Shown here piece by piece: positions 33,068-42,106 of a stretch of 64,000 bases of DNA; position 1 is the stretch's first letter; the number at the start of each line of letters is the position of its first letter. The position numbers and the translations under genes are program-made. The notes beneath the pieces were generated by a model, which saw only the letters and a program-made list of their open reading frames with translations, ran no database searches and was not told the DNA's origin. This stretch comes from Anaerococcus sp. Marseille-Q5996 (lineage in GTDB: Bacteria > Bacillota > Clostridia > Tissierellales > Peptoniphilaceae): contig NZ_CAMPPE010000001.1 of NCBI RefSeq assembly GCF_946893725.1, positions 124,001 through 188,000 of the forward strand, in the 5' to 3' direction.

Positions 33068-33739
33068 ATGGCAAAAAAAGCAAAAAAAGCACAAAGAAAT
33101 ATTCATAGAAAACCAAACAAACGCCGCCTTTTCATATTTCCCTATGTGATTATGGCCCTGCTAATAATAGGCATACCCTTTGGTATTTACCAGTTTTATA
33201 TATCAAATGTAAATAGGACTGTGGATGGTCTAGAGATGGCCATACAAACTTATGACATAGAATATATGGAAAATAACACTGAAAGGCTACCGATAATCCT
33301 TGATGTCTTGAGGACTTCCTATTCTGATGATGGAACTAAGCAGGAAGACTTTTACGAAAATAATTTTAAAAATCTAGACATCCAGGTAGAAAGTGTTGAA
33401 AAACAAAACCGTGGCAAGGAAGTAAAATTAAAAATATCCAATGTAAATTACATAGATGTCTATGACAAAGTAGATGATAGTGAAGATGATCAAAAAATCC
33501 ACAGCGACTATATGGCAGCACTTGCTGATCCAAACCAGGAACGCAATACCAGAGAAGCTACCATTTTCCTAAATCGCAAGTTAAATGGCTATGAGATCAA
33601 TGAATCCCGAGATTTTATAAATGCAATATTAGGTGGGGCCTTAGAATATGCACAGGGGTCTAAAAATACAAATGACTCTGATAAATCAAGTGCACCCGAA
33701 GATACTGATAGCATAGATGATGCAATAAATAATGACTAA
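33068..33739 (+). CDS. Single-pass membrane protein with extracellular domain, unknown function
   Basis: A 223-residue protein: a strongly basic N-terminus (AKKAKKAQRNIHRKPNKRR), one TM helix at about 26-48, then an outer domain with a conserved-looking mixed strand/helix pattern (VESVEKQNRGKEVKLKIS in part) and a Ser/Asp-rich tail. The topology is type II. The outer part could be an NTF2-like domain, but I cannot show this. ATG at 33068 with AGAGGAAA is used instead of the ATG at 33047. TATAAT elements at 33031 and 33042 lie upstream. A terminator follows immediately, so it is monocistronic. Confidence 0.65.
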   Translation: MAKKAKKAQRNIHRKPNKRRLFIFPYVIMALLIIGIPFGIYQFYISNVNRTVDGLEMAIQTYDIEYMENNTERLPIILDVLRTSYSDDGTKQEDFYENNFKNLDIQVESVEKQNRGKEVKLKISNVNYIDVYDKVDDSEDDQKIHSDYMAALADPNQERNTREATIFLNRKLNGYEINESRDFINAILGGALEYAQGSKNTNDSDKSSAPEDTDSIDDAINND

Positions 33740-33761
33740 CACGGAAAATTCCGTGTTTTTT
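33739..33761 (+). terminator. Rho-independent terminator
   Basis: ACACGGAA pairs with TTCCGTGT around AA; the T-run follows. Confidence 0.88.
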
Positions 33762-33818
33762 ATTGAATAAAAATAAAATATAGTTATAATTAAAGTATAA
33801 AATTTAATGGAGAATGAA

Positions 33819-34736
33819 ATGTTTGAAGACAATCTAACGATTAGGGAGACTAAGAGAGTTCAAAAACACAGGAATGCAGTCATCTTAGTGGTAGTTTTGA
33901 TAATGCTTACAATATTGCCAAAACTATTCTTGGGAGGTGTATTTTTTCCTAATCTTTTAAATAACATAGATGCCTATAAAAATCTTATGCCAGCAGATAA
34001 GATGATTTTGGGCTTACTTTATGGGACGGTTTTATCAACTGTCTTAATTTACATATTTGCAAAAAAATACCTAAATTACAATGATTTTTCTATGGGCCTA
34101 AAAAACCCAAACAGGGTCAAAAATTATTTTAAGGGGGCAATATTTGGTTTTGCTTTAATTACAGGAGTTTTTTTGCAGCTTAAAATCAGAGATTTAGCAG
34201 ATATTAGCCCAAATTATCAAAATGTAAATCCAGGGATTTTCCTTATTTTTTTTATTGGTTGGGTTTTGCAAGGATTTAGCGAAGAATTGATGGCAAGATC
34301 TGTGCTTATGAATTATTTTGCAGCAGAAAATGGCGTAAAACTAGCAATTATAGCCAATAGCCTTATTTTTTCTATAATGCACCTTGGAAATGATGGTTTC
34401 GGAGTATTTCCTTTTATAAATATTTTCCTGATGGGGGTTATATTTTCCCTTATGTTTTATGTTTCAGATGACATATTTTTCCCAGCAGCAGCCCATACTT
34501 TTTGGAACTTTGCCCAAGGAAATATATATGGCATCAATGTCTCAGGCATCAGCCAATCAAATATAAGCCTGTTAAAAACACAACTTGTCGGCAATCAATT
34601 CCTAACAGGAGGAGCCTTTGGAGTAGAAGGAGGATTATTGACATTTTGGATGGAAGTGATGGCAATTATGCTATTACTGGCAGGCGTTAATAATAAAAAT
34701 AAAAATACAAGTAAAGAATATAAAAGAACTTTCTAA
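33819..34736 (+). CDS. CPBP (CAAX-like) family intramembrane metalloprotease
   Basis: A 305-residue membrane protein with about eight TM helices. The CPBP/ABI motifs are complete: Glu155-Glu156 with Arg160 in GFSEELMARS, His188 in SIMHLGND, and His226 with Asn230 in HTFWNFAQG. Family members cleave prenylated or bacteriocin-related peptides; several confer bacteriocin self-immunity. The start at 33819 follows GGAGA at 33809-33813; the ATG at 33807 overlaps that ribosome site. No bacteriocin gene is visible nearby, so the substrate is unknown. Confidence 0.85.
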   Translation: MFEDNLTIRETKRVQKHRNAVILVVVLIMLTILPKLFLGGVFFPNLLNNIDAYKNLMPADKMILGLLYGTVLSTVLIYIFAKKYLNYNDFSMGLKNPNRVKNYFKGAIFGFALITGVFLQLKIRDLADISPNYQNVNPGIFLIFFIGWVLQGFSEELMARSVLMNYFAAENGVKLAIIANSLIFSIMHLGNDGFGVFPFINIFLMGVIFSLMFYVSDDIFFPAAAHTFWNFAQGNIYGINVSGISQSNISLLKTQLVGNQFLTGGAFGVEGGLLTFWMEVMAIMLLLAGVNNKNKNTSKEYKRTF

Positions 34737-34741
34737 AGAAA

Positions 34742-34782
34742 AAACTGCTTTATAGAAATTAATCTATAAAGCAGTTTTTTAT
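34742..34782. terminator. Bidirectional terminator between CPBP and uracil permease genes
   Basis: AAACTGCTTTATAGA and TCTATAAAGCAGTTT, perfect 15-bp arms, with A-run before and T-run after. Confidence 0.92.
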
Positions 34783-34842
34783 TTTTATTAATTAAGCTTT
34801 CAATTAGGTCTGCAGTGAAATCCATTTATATTTAATTACAAA

Positions 34843-36111
34843 TTATTCCAAATTAGAAAGCCCAGCTTTCTTGATAAAATAAATAAGCAATGACAAAATA
34901 ACTGCAACGACAGAAGATAAGACCATTCCACTTAATTCTATAGATCCAAATTGTATAGAAAGGCCACTAAGTCCAGCAATAAATATTACAGAAGTCAGTA
35001 TCAAATTATCACTTTTTGAATAATCCACATTTTGGTCAACCAAAAGTCTTATCCCACTTGTACCAATCATCCCATAAAGCAAGAATGTAACTCCGCCTAT
35101 AACATTTCCAGGGATTGTAGAAATAAGGGCGGAAAGTGGACCTATAAAGGCCATCAAAATAGAAATTACAGCTGCACTTGCAATAACTTTTACAGAGTAA
35201 ACTCCAGTAATGGCCATAACTCCAATATTTTCCCCATATGTCGTTGTTGGCACTCCACCTACTAGACCAGAGATTGCAGTTGATATATTATCTGCAAAAA
35301 TTGACCTGTGTAGGCCTGGATCTTTTATCAAGTCTTCACCAATAATGTTGCTGGTAACTACCTGGTGGCTGATATGTTCAGCTGCAATTACCAACAATAC
35401 TGGCAGCATAGCAAATATTGCCTCAGGAGAAAATTTTGCTAATTGAAAATGAGGAAGGGTAAACAAACTTGCCTCACGGACTGGGCTTAAATCTACTTGA
35501 CCATTAAAATAAGCTACGATGTAGCCTACAATGATTGCAATTAAAATTGGAATAGTGGACATAAATCCCTTAAACATGATTGATCCTAAAATAGCAGTCA
35601 TTAAAGTTACTAAAAATACCAGCCAATCAGCCCCTGACACCGTATCTGTCATTAAATTTGCCCCGATTGTACCACCAGAAACAGTATTTCCAGCTAGCTC
35701 AAAACCTATTAGTGCCACAACTGCACCCATGGCAGCAGGTGGCAATACTACATCTATCCAGGATGTCCCAAACCTATAAATTATATAGGAAAGTATGCAT
35801 CCCAAAAGCCCAACTGCAACAAAGGCACCTTGGGCGTATTCAAATCCCTGAGACTGGATAATAGCAATACCTGGTGCCAAAAAAGCAAAAGATGATCCCA
35901 AATATGCTGGAGCCTTGCCCTTAGTTATCAAAATAAAAAGTAAAGTCCCAATACCATTCATTAAAAGCACTATGCCAGGATTGATACCAAATAAAATTGG
36001 CACTAGGACTGATGCACCAAACATGGCAAAAGTGTGTTGCAAACCTAGGGGAAGCAATAGCTTTTTAGGCACATCATCATTTACCTTATAAATTCTCTTA
36101 TCTTCTTTCAT
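34843..36111 (-). CDS. uraA: Uracil permease (NCS2/UraA family)
   Basis: A 422-residue nucleobase/cation symporter with fourteen TM segments of the UraA fold. The substrate-site segments match UraA: AAEHISHQVVTSN (Glu and His) and TTTYGENIGVMAITGVYS (second Glu, here quoted in part: YGENIGVMAIT). The N-terminal LGLQHTFAMFGASVLVP is also diagnostic. It imports uracil for salvage. GGAGG precedes the ATG. Unlike many Firmicutes there is no pyr operon next to it, and I see no PyrR attenuator in the short upstream region shared with the divergent symporter gene. Confidence 0.93.
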   Translation of the reverse strand: MKEDKRIYKVNDDVPKKLLLPLGLQHTFAMFGASVLVPILFGINPGIVLLMNGIGTLLFILITKGKAPAYLGSSFAFLAPGIAIIQSQGFEYAQGAFVAVGLLGCILSYIIYRFGTSWIDVVLPPAAMGAVVALIGFELAGNTVSGGTIGANLMTDTVSGADWLVFLVTLMTAILGSIMFKGFMSTIPILIAIIVGYIVAYFNGQVDLSPVREASLFTLPHFQLAKFSPEAIFAMLPVLLVIAAEHISHQVVTSNIIGEDLIKDPGLHRSIFADNISTAISGLVGGVPTTTYGENIGVMAITGVYSVKVIASAAVISILMAFIGPLSALISTIPGNVIGGVTFLLYGMIGTSGIRLLVDQNVDYSKSDNLILTSVIFIAGLSGLSIQFGSIELSGMVLSSVVAVILSLLIYFIKKAGLSNLE

Positions 36112-36190
36112 TTAAACCTCCTTATTTTTTTCCAAATCTTCAATATTTTAAATGATTTCAAAAAAATTGTCAAATTTTTTAAAAATTATC

Positions 36191-36229
36191 TTTACAAAAG
36201 GGGGGTCAGTGAAGTAATATATATATAAT
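36191..36229 (+). promoter_or_regulatory. Promoter of the DAACS symporter gene
   Basis: TTTACA (36191-36196), 18-bp spacer containing a run of six G, TAATAT (36215-36220), with another TATAAT at 36224-36229. AAAGGAGA follows before the ATG. Confidence 0.55.
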
Positions 36230-36251
36230 TTGAAAAGAAAAGGAGAAATAT

Positions 36252-37478
36252 ATGGAAAGCTCACCTCGCAAAAAATCACACCTGACCCGCAATATTTTTA
36301 TTGCCCTCGTTATTGCAATTGTTTTAGGTTTGCTGTTGCAAAACCAAGCAGAGATTTTAAATGCTTATGTCAAACCTATTGGGGATATATTCCTAAATTT
36401 ACTTAAATTTATTGTTACACCTATTGTTTTATTTTCTATTATGGGCGGAATTATCTCTATGAGGGATATAAAAAGAGTTGGTGAAGTTGGTGTTTTTACA
36501 ATCATCTACTACTTTTTCACAACTTCTTTTGCAATCATAATTGGCCTTGTTTTTGCAAATATTGCCAAAAGATTTTTCCCACTTATAGCTACTACAAATC
36601 TTGAATTTGCCCTTGAAAACCAAGTTTCACTTATAGATACTTTGGTAAATATCTTCCCGAAAAACTTCCTAGCACCAATTGTTGAAGCTAATATGCTACA
36701 AATTATTGTTATGGCTATTATTATTGGATTTTCAATACTTTTAATTGATAAATCAAAACAAGCTAAGGCAATTGAAGCTATAGAAATAGTAAATGACATA
36801 AATATGAAGGCTATGGGACTTATTTTAAAACTATCTCCACTAGGAGTTCTTTGCCTACTAATGCCAGTTATTGCAGAAAATGGTCCTATGATTATCGGAT
36901 CTCTTGCAAGCGTGCTATTAGTTGCATATATTGCCTACGCCTTCCATGCAGCTGTCATTTACTCATTTACAGTAAAAACTTTTGCTGGTATAAATCCAGT
37001 TGAATTTTTTAAGGGTGTAGCTCCTGCAATGATGTTTGCATTTTCATCTGCATCAAGCATGGGAACTTTACCTATAAATATGAAATGCTGTGAAGAATTG
37101 GGAGCTGATTCAGATGTAACAAGCTTTGTATTGCCACTTGGGGCAACCATAAATATGGATGGAACTGCTATTTACCAAGGAGTTTGTGCAGTATTTATAG
37201 CTTCATGCTATGGTATTGACCTAACACTTGGACAAATTGTTACAATTGTATTAACAGCAACACTTGCATCAATTGGTACAGCTGGAGTTCCAGGATCTGG
37301 AATGATTATGCTTGCCATGGTTTTACAATCTGTTGGCCTTCCAGTAGAAGGTATTGCCCTAGTTGCAGGTATTGATAGAATATTTGATATGGGTAGAACA
37401 ACCCTAAATATTACTGGAGATGCTACAGCAGCTCTTATAAACTCAGCAAGACTTAGAAGAAAAGGTAAAATTGCATAA
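36252..37478 (+). CDS. Na+/dicarboxylate or glutamate-aspartate symporter (DAACS family)
   Basis: A 408-residue member of the GltPh/GltP family. The re-entrant and TM7-8 motifs are clear: SSASSMGTLPI (HP1), NMDGTAIYQ (Na+ site), AGVPGSGMIML (HP2) and DRIFDMGRTTLNITGD (TM8). The arginine in DMGRT corresponds to GltPh Arg397, which binds the side-chain carboxylate, so an acidic substrate (glutamate, aspartate or C4-dicarboxylate) is favoured over neutral amino acids. It depends on the Na+ gradient, consistent with the Na+ ATPase and antiporter in this window. Separate promoter and bidirectional terminator make it a single-gene unit. Confidence 0.9.
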   Translation: MESSPRKKSHLTRNIFIALVIAIVLGLLLQNQAEILNAYVKPIGDIFLNLLKFIVTPIVLFSIMGGIISMRDIKRVGEVGVFTIIYYFFTTSFAIIIGLVFANIAKRFFPLIATTNLEFALENQVSLIDTLVNIFPKNFLAPIVEANMLQIIVMAIIIGFSILLIDKSKQAKAIEAIEIVNDINMKAMGLILKLSPLGVLCLLMPVIAENGPMIIGSLASVLLVAYIAYAFHAAVIYSFTVKTFAGINPVEFFKGVAPAMMFAFSSASSMGTLPINMKCCEELGADSDVTSFVLPLGATINMDGTAIYQGVCAVFIASCYGIDLTLGQIVTIVLTATLASIGTAGVPGSGMIMLAMVLQSVGLPVEGIALVAGIDRIFDMGRTTLNITGDATAALINSARLRRKGKIA

Positions 37479-37486
37479 ATTTAGAC

Positions 37487-37517
37487 AAAAAAAACAAGCC
37501 ATCATGGCTTGTTTTTT
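37487..37517. terminator. Bidirectional terminator between symporter and HicDH genes
   Basis: AACAAGCCAT and ATGGCTTGTT pair around C or a small loop; A-run on the left and T-run on the right. Confidence 0.9.
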
Positions 37518-38418
37518 ATTCTGGTCTGATATTTTTAATAGTTTCTACTGAGTGATTCCATTTTTTTGTCTCTTCATCATTTAATTCTAAATGATATTCG
37601 CGTATTACTCCTTGTCTGCCAACAACGCATGGGTGGCCAATGTAGCATTGAGCTTCGGATGAATATGAAGAGACTGGAAGGATTGTTTTTGCATCTTTAA
37701 ATACTGTTTCAACAATTATTGCAGCTGCATTTGCAATTCCGTATGATGTATAGCCCTTGCCTTTAATAATTTCAAAGGCCTTCATTTTGGAAGCTTCTTC
37801 TATTTGTTTACAAGTATTTTCATCTAAAATTTTATTTATAGCCTTTGTAGCAATTGAAACCTTTGACCATGCTACAAACTGGCTGTTTCCATGTTCTCCG
37901 ATTACAAAACCATCTACAGAATCTGGATCAATTCCTATGTATTTTGCAACTGCATTTTTCATCCTTGCTGTATCTAAAATTGTACCTGTTCCAATTACTC
38001 TTTCTTTTGGAAGGCCTGTTAATTTTTGCATATATTCTGCAATTACATCGCATGGATTTGTAATGGAGATTATAATGCCATTAAAACCTGAATCTTTAAT
38101 AATTGGTGCCCATTCTTCTACACAAGTTTTTGTGTATTTAAATTCTTCAAGGCGGTCGCTATTTTTTTGCAAAATTGTAATATCACCTGGGGCAAAAATT
38201 ATAATGTCACTTTCTGCTAAATCTGAATCTTGACCTGCAACTAAGCATACATTGCCATTTCTTCTTACAAGGCCATCTCTAAAATCATTTACTTCTGCAT
38301 TTGCTAATTCATCTTTTTTGTCAAATAGTGCAATTTCATCGCACAGTCTTCTTTCGATTAGGGTGTGGATTGTAGTTGCTCCTACATTTCCTAGACCGAT
38401 TACTGATATTTTTCTCAT
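37516..38418 (-). CDS. L-2-hydroxyisocaproate dehydrogenase-like (LDH/MDH superfamily)
   Basis: A 300-residue NAD-dependent 2-hydroxyacid dehydrogenase. It has IGLGNVGA for NAD binding, NPCDVI, the catalytic His in GEHGNSQFVAWS and GKGYTSYGIA. In the substrate loop the LDH signature (QKPGETRLDL) is absent; instead the sequence runs GDITILQKNSDRLEEFKYT, which resembles Weissella L-HicDH (GNIKLQ, DRFAELK). This points to reduction of branched or longer 2-oxoacids from amino acid fermentation (for example leucine) rather than pyruvate. Single gene; a terminator is shared with the convergent symporter. Confidence 0.85.
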   Translation of the reverse strand: MRKISVIGLGNVGATTIHTLIERRLCDEIALFDKKDELANAEVNDFRDGLVRRNGNVCLVAGQDSDLAESDIIIFAPGDITILQKNSDRLEEFKYTKTCVEEWAPIIKDSGFNGIIISITNPCDVIAEYMQKLTGLPKERVIGTGTILDTARMKNAVAKYIGIDPDSVDGFVIGEHGNSQFVAWSKVSIATKAINKILDENTCKQIEEASKMKAFEIIKGKGYTSYGIANAAAIIVETVFKDAKTILPVSSYSSEAQCYIGHPCVVGRQGVIREYHLELNDEETKKWNHSVETIKNIRPE

Positions 38419-38485
38419 TATTCCTTCTTTCCTAATTTAAAGTTTCAATATAATTATAAATCATTTTAGAAAAATTTACATCTAT

Positions 38486-38511
38486 AAAAAGAATCCTTAA
38501 GGATTCTTTTA
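38486..38511 (-). terminator. Rho-independent terminator after pgi
   Basis: AAAGAATCC and GGATTCTTT form a perfect palindrome around TTAA, with a T-run on the minus strand, right after the pgi stop. Confidence 0.85.
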
Positions 38512-38517
38512 AAAAAT

Positions 38518-39801
38518 TTATTTATTTTCGTAACCAGGTTTTCCTAAAAGCTTAAACATCTGTGCCTTATATTCTTCAACTCCTGGTTGGTTAAATGGGT
38601 TTATGCCCATCATATATCCACTTACACCGACTGTTATTTCAAAAAAGTAGAATAGTTCTGCAAGAGACTTTGCACTTACATTTTCAATTTTGATGCGGAT
38701 ATTTGGCACATTGCCTTTAACGTGAGCGATGGTTGTTCCTTCCATGGCTTGGGTGTTCACATAATTCATTGATTTGCCTGCTAAATAGTTTAAGCCATCT
38801 AGGTTGTCTGCATCTTCTTTTATTTCTATATCTCTGTCATAATTTTCAATTTCTAGGACTGTTTCAAATAGATTTCTTTTTCCATCTTGGATCATTTGTC
38901 CTAGGGAGTGGAGGTCTGTTGAGTTATTTACTGAAACTGGGAATAAACCTTGGCCGTCTTTACCTTCTGATTCTGCAAATAATTGTTTCCACCATTCGGC
39001 AATATATTGGAGTTTTGGCTCATAGTTTACTAAAACTTCTATGGCCTTATCATCTTCATAAAGCATATTTCTAATTGCAGCGTATTTTATAGCATCGTTA
39101 GTTTCAAAATCTGCTTTTGTATATTTTTCGCGTCCTTGCTCAAATCCTGCCATTAATTCGTCAATATCCACTCCACTTGCAGCTAGTGGTAAAAGTCCTA
39201 CTGCAGATATAACGGAAAATCTACCACCTATATCATCTGGCACTACAAAAGTTTCATAGCCTTCTTTTGTAGAAAGGTCTTTTAAGGCTCCTTTTTGCCT
39301 ATCAGTTGTGGCATAGATACGGCCCTTGGCTTCTTCTTTGCCGTATTTTTCTTCCAAGGCTTCTTTTAAAAATCTAAAGGCAATTGCTGGTTCTGTAGTA
39401 GTTCCTGATTTTGAGATTACATTTAAAGAGTAGTCCTTATCTTTTAGGTAATCCAAAAGTTCAGCCATATATTGGCCGGATAATTGGTGGCCAGCGTAAA
39501 TTAATTTTACTTTTTTGTTTGATTCAAAATAATTATCAAGGGCAAAGTCGATAGCTTTTATGCCCAAATATGAACCGCCGATACCGATTGATACCAAAAT
39601 CTCACTGTCAGATTGGATTTTTGCAGCAGCCTTTTTTATTCTTTCAAATTCTTCTTTGTCATAGTCAACAGGTCTATCAATCCATCCCAAAAAATCTGAT
39701 CCTTGGCCAGAACCATCCATTAGGGTATTAAAGGATTCTAAGGCTTTTTCTTCGTAATTTCCAAGCTTTTCTAGGTTTATATTTGTATAATCAACGCGCA
39801 T
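38518..39801 (-). CDS. pgi: Glucose-6-phosphate isomerase
   Basis: A 427-residue isomerase that interconverts glucose-6-P and fructose-6-P. GIGGSYLGIKA and VISKSGTTTEPAIAFR are the sugar-phosphate (SIS) motifs; PDDIGGRFSVISAVGLLP carries the family signature 1; the C-terminal GINPFNQPGVE is also typical. Start: the Met of MRVDYTN, with GGAGGAA upstream; the reading frame extends ten codons further to 39831 but without a ribosome site. Length is that of the short Firmicutes Pgi. Joins the GlcNAc route (NagE, NagB give fructose-6-P) and galactose metabolism next door. Confidence 0.96.
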   Translation of the reverse strand: MRVDYTNINLEKLGNYEEKALESFNTLMDGSGQGSDFLGWIDRPVDYDKEEFERIKKAAAKIQSDSEILVSIGIGGSYLGIKAIDFALDNYFESNKKVKLIYAGHQLSGQYMAELLDYLKDKDYSLNVISKSGTTTEPAIAFRFLKEALEEKYGKEEAKGRIYATTDRQKGALKDLSTKEGYETFVVPDDIGGRFSVISAVGLLPLAASGVDIDELMAGFEQGREKYTKADFETNDAIKYAAIRNMLYEDDKAIEVLVNYEPKLQYIAEWWKQLFAESEGKDGQGLFPVSVNNSTDLHSLGQMIQDGKRNLFETVLEIENYDRDIEIKEDADNLDGLNYLAGKSMNYVNTQAMEGTTIAHVKGNVPNIRIKIENVSAKSLAELFYFFEITVGVSGYMMGINPFNQPGVEEYKAQMFKLLGKPGYENK

Positions 39802-39832
39802 TACATTCCTCCATAAAACTATATTCTTCATT

Positions 39833-39860
39833 ATTATATACCCAGTCTTTAAATTGTTAA
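39833..39860 (-). promoter_or_regulatory. Promoter of pgi
   Basis: Minus strand TTAACA, 16-bp spacer, TATAAT, about 32 bp upstream of the chosen start. Confidence 0.65.
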
Positions 39861-39913
39861 AATATTTTTAAACAAAGCTTATGTGCTAATATGTGAAAAG
39901 GTTTTTAACTTTA

Positions 39914-39942
39914 TTGACATATATTTTGATAATACCTATAAT
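39914..39942 (+). promoter_or_regulatory. Consensus promoter of galE
   Basis: TTGACA (39914-39919), 17-bp spacer, TATAAT (39937-39942): exact match to the housekeeping consensus. Because it lies inside the open frame upstream of the galE ATG at 39985, it also shows that the long frame from 39883 is not the real gene. Confidence 0.88.
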
Positions 39943-39984
39943 AGTTGTAAGTTAGGGAAATTTTGCAAAGATTTGGAAGGTTTT

Positions 39985-41019
39985 ATGAAAAAACGCGTTT
40001 TATTAACTGGAGGAGCAGGATATATCGGCAGCCATACGGCAGTGGAACTTTTAGATAGCGGATATGATGTAATAATTTATGACAACTTGTCCAATGCTTC
40101 AAAAATAGCTATCGACAGAGTCGAAGAAATCACTGGCAAAAAGGTCAAATTTTATAAGGCTGATATACTTGACACAGAGTTTTTAAAAAAAGTTTTAATA
40201 GATGAAAAAATTGATCTTGTAATTCATTTTGCAGCCCTAAAGGCTGTGGGTGAATCAGTAAGAAATCCACTAAAATACTACCACAACAACCTTACAGGTA
40301 CTCTTAGCCTGCTAAAGGCCATGGAGGATGTGGGATGCAAAAATATTATTTTTAGCTCCTCTGCAACAGTATATGGTGACCCAGAAGTGACACCAATTAC
40401 TGAGGATGTAGCAAAGGGATTTTGCACAAATCCATATGGATGGTCCAAGTCTTTTATGGAGCAAATAATGACAGACTTACATACAGCAGATCCAGATTTC
40501 AAGGTCGTTTTGCTCCGTTATTTTAATCCAATTGGTGCCCACAAATCAGGATTAATAGGTGAAGACCCTCAAGGAGTTCCAAATAATTTATTGCCATACA
40601 TTTCACAAGTTGCAGTAGGCGAGCTAGACTATGTCCACATCTTTGGTGATGATTACAAGACCCACGATGGTACTGGAGTTCGTGATTATATCCACGTGGT
40701 TGATTTGGCACGCGGCCATGTAAAAGCTGTGGAAAATATGGAAAAATTAAATGGAATTGAGATTATAAATCTTGCAACTGGCAAGGGATATTCAGTCCTT
40801 GATGTTATAAAATCTTTTGAAGAAGTAATCGGCAAAAAAATTCCCTATAAAATAGAAAAAAGAAGAGCAGGCGACATCGACAAATCATTTGCTGATGCAA
40901 GTAAGGCCAAAAAAGTTTTAGGCTGGCAGGCTCAATATGATATAAAAGATATGTGCGAAGATGCATGGAGATGGCAAAAAATGAATCCTCGCGGATATGA
41001 AAGAGAGGAAAAAATATGA
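39985..41019 (+). CDS. galE: UDP-glucose 4-epimerase
   Basis: A 344-residue extended short-chain dehydrogenase that interconverts UDP-glucose and UDP-galactose (and perhaps the N-acetyl forms). GGAGYIGSH binds NAD; SSSATVYGDP supplies the catalytic Ser/Thr; Tyr151 and Lys155 in YGWSK are the YxxxK pair; RYFNPIGAH and RDYIHVVDLA are standard. ATG at 39985 with GGAAGG upstream. The last four bases overlap the start of the nucleotidyltransferase gene (ATGA), so the two are translationally coupled and probably make surface-polymer precursors together. Confidence 0.95.
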   Translation: MKKRVLLTGGAGYIGSHTAVELLDSGYDVIIYDNLSNASKIAIDRVEEITGKKVKFYKADILDTEFLKKVLIDEKIDLVIHFAALKAVGESVRNPLKYYHNNLTGTLSLLKAMEDVGCKNIIFSSSATVYGDPEVTPITEDVAKGFCTNPYGWSKSFMEQIMTDLHTADPDFKVVLLRYFNPIGAHKSGLIGEDPQGVPNNLLPYISQVAVGELDYVHIFGDDYKTHDGTGVRDYIHVVDLARGHVKAVENMEKLNGIEIINLATGKGYSVLDVIKSFEEVIGKKIPYKIEKRRAGDIDKSFADASKAKKVLGWQAQYDIKDMCEDAWRWQKMNPRGYEREEKI

Positions 41020-41933
41020 AAACCACTTTAGTGGTCATGGCAGCAGGGATAGGATCCCGTTATGGTGCAGGCATTAAACAACTTGCAAAAATGGATGATA
41101 ATGGATACACAATTATCGATTATTCTATTTTTGATGCAAAAAAAGCAGGTTTTGACAAGGTCGTTTTTATAATTAGACGTGATATAGAAGAAGACTTTAA
41201 AGAGGTAATAGGCGATAGGATTTCAAAAATAATTGATGTAGAATACGCCTACCAATCTTTAGAATTGCCAGAAGCTTATGAAGTTCCACAAGAACGCACA
41301 AAGCCATGGGGAACAGTCCATGCAGTTTTGGCAGCCAAAGACTTAGTAAATGAGCCGTTTTTAGTAATAAATGCAGATGACTATTATGGCAAAAATGTAT
41401 TTAAAGATTTTCACGAATTTTTAAATGATAAAAATAATCAAGATGCATCCAAATTACAAATTGCAATGGCAGGTTACAAATTAAAAAATACACTTTCTGA
41501 CAATGGAACAGTAACTCGCGGGGTTTCTGTTGGCAATGCAGACAATAAATTAGTAAAAATCATCGAGACCCACGAAATAGCCCTAGGAGAAGATGGCAAA
41601 ATCACAAGTCGTGAAAACTTAGACAGTGATTTATTAAATCTGGAATCTCTTGTTTCTATGAATATGTGGGCTACATTCCCAGCCTTTATCGACCTTTGCG
41701 ATCAGTATTTTAATAAATATTTAGAAAAAAATAAAGAAAATTTAGAAAAAGCAGAATACGTCTTGCCAGAAATGATAGCTGAGTTTTTAGAAGAAGATAT
41801 AGCAGAAATTACAATTCTTCCAACAAATGACAAATGGATAGGAATTACCTACAAAGAAGACTTGGCTCCAGCCCAAGAAGAATTTAAAAAAATGCTAGAA
41901 AATAAAGATTATCCAGCAAATATTTGGCAATAA
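41016..41933 (+). CDS. Nucleotidyltransferase family protein (NDP-sugar pyrophosphorylase-like)
   Basis: A 305-residue protein of the nucleotidyl transferase fold. VVMAAGIGSRYG is the NTP-binding GxGxR-type motif, with a Lys in IKQLAKMD; PFLVINADDYYG carries the metal-binding Asp. It does not match canonical GalU closely: it is closer to a group of about 300-residue proteins often found beside GalE and annotated only generically. The coupling to galE suggests a sugar-1-phosphate substrate. Specific substrate unknown. Confidence 0.8.
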   Translation: MKTTLVVMAAGIGSRYGAGIKQLAKMDDNGYTIIDYSIFDAKKAGFDKVVFIIRRDIEEDFKEVIGDRISKIIDVEYAYQSLELPEAYEVPQERTKPWGTVHAVLAAKDLVNEPFLVINADDYYGKNVFKDFHEFLNDKNNQDASKLQIAMAGYKLKNTLSDNGTVTRGVSVGNADNKLVKIIETHEIALGEDGKITSRENLDSDLLNLESLVSMNMWATFPAFIDLCDQYFNKYLEKNKENLEKAEYVLPEMIAEFLEEDIAEITILPTNDKWIGITYKEDLAPAQEEFKKMLENKDYPANIWQ

Positions 41934-41938
41934 AATTA

Positions 41939-41963
41939 AGTCTCCCATCTGGGAGGCTTTTTT
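41939..41963 (+). terminator. Rho-independent terminator of galE operon
   Basis: AGTCTCCC pairs with GGGAGGCT (one G-T) around ATCT; T-run follows. Confidence 0.88.
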
Positions 41964-41985
41964 GGTTTAGTGTAAAAAATCATTT

Positions 41986-42004
41986 AGTAATGATAATCAT
42001 TATT
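41986..42004. promoter_or_regulatory. Fur/PerR-like operator upstream of rubrerythrin
   Basis: TAATGAT-A-ATCATTA (41988-42002) is a perfect 7-1-7 palindrome and matches 16 of 19 positions of the classical Fur box. PerR boxes have a related form, and rubrerythrin genes are PerR targets in clostridia, so either metal/peroxide regulator is possible. Confidence 0.7.
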
Positions 42005-42106
42005 TAATCAACTAAAATATTTAGAACAAAATTTGACAAAGTTTCTTTCTAAATATATAATCATTATAGAAAGTACATACAAAAATTAATCCAGGAGGAT
42101 ATACAT

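Noticed and set aside
33807-33818. ATG at 33807 as the CPBP start
   Set aside because: The following GGAGA is the ribosome site for the ATG at 33819.
39883-39984. N-terminal extension of galE
   Set aside because: It contains a consensus promoter (TTGACA-17-TATAAT), so it is upstream of the transcript start; the ATG at 39985 has GGAAGG.
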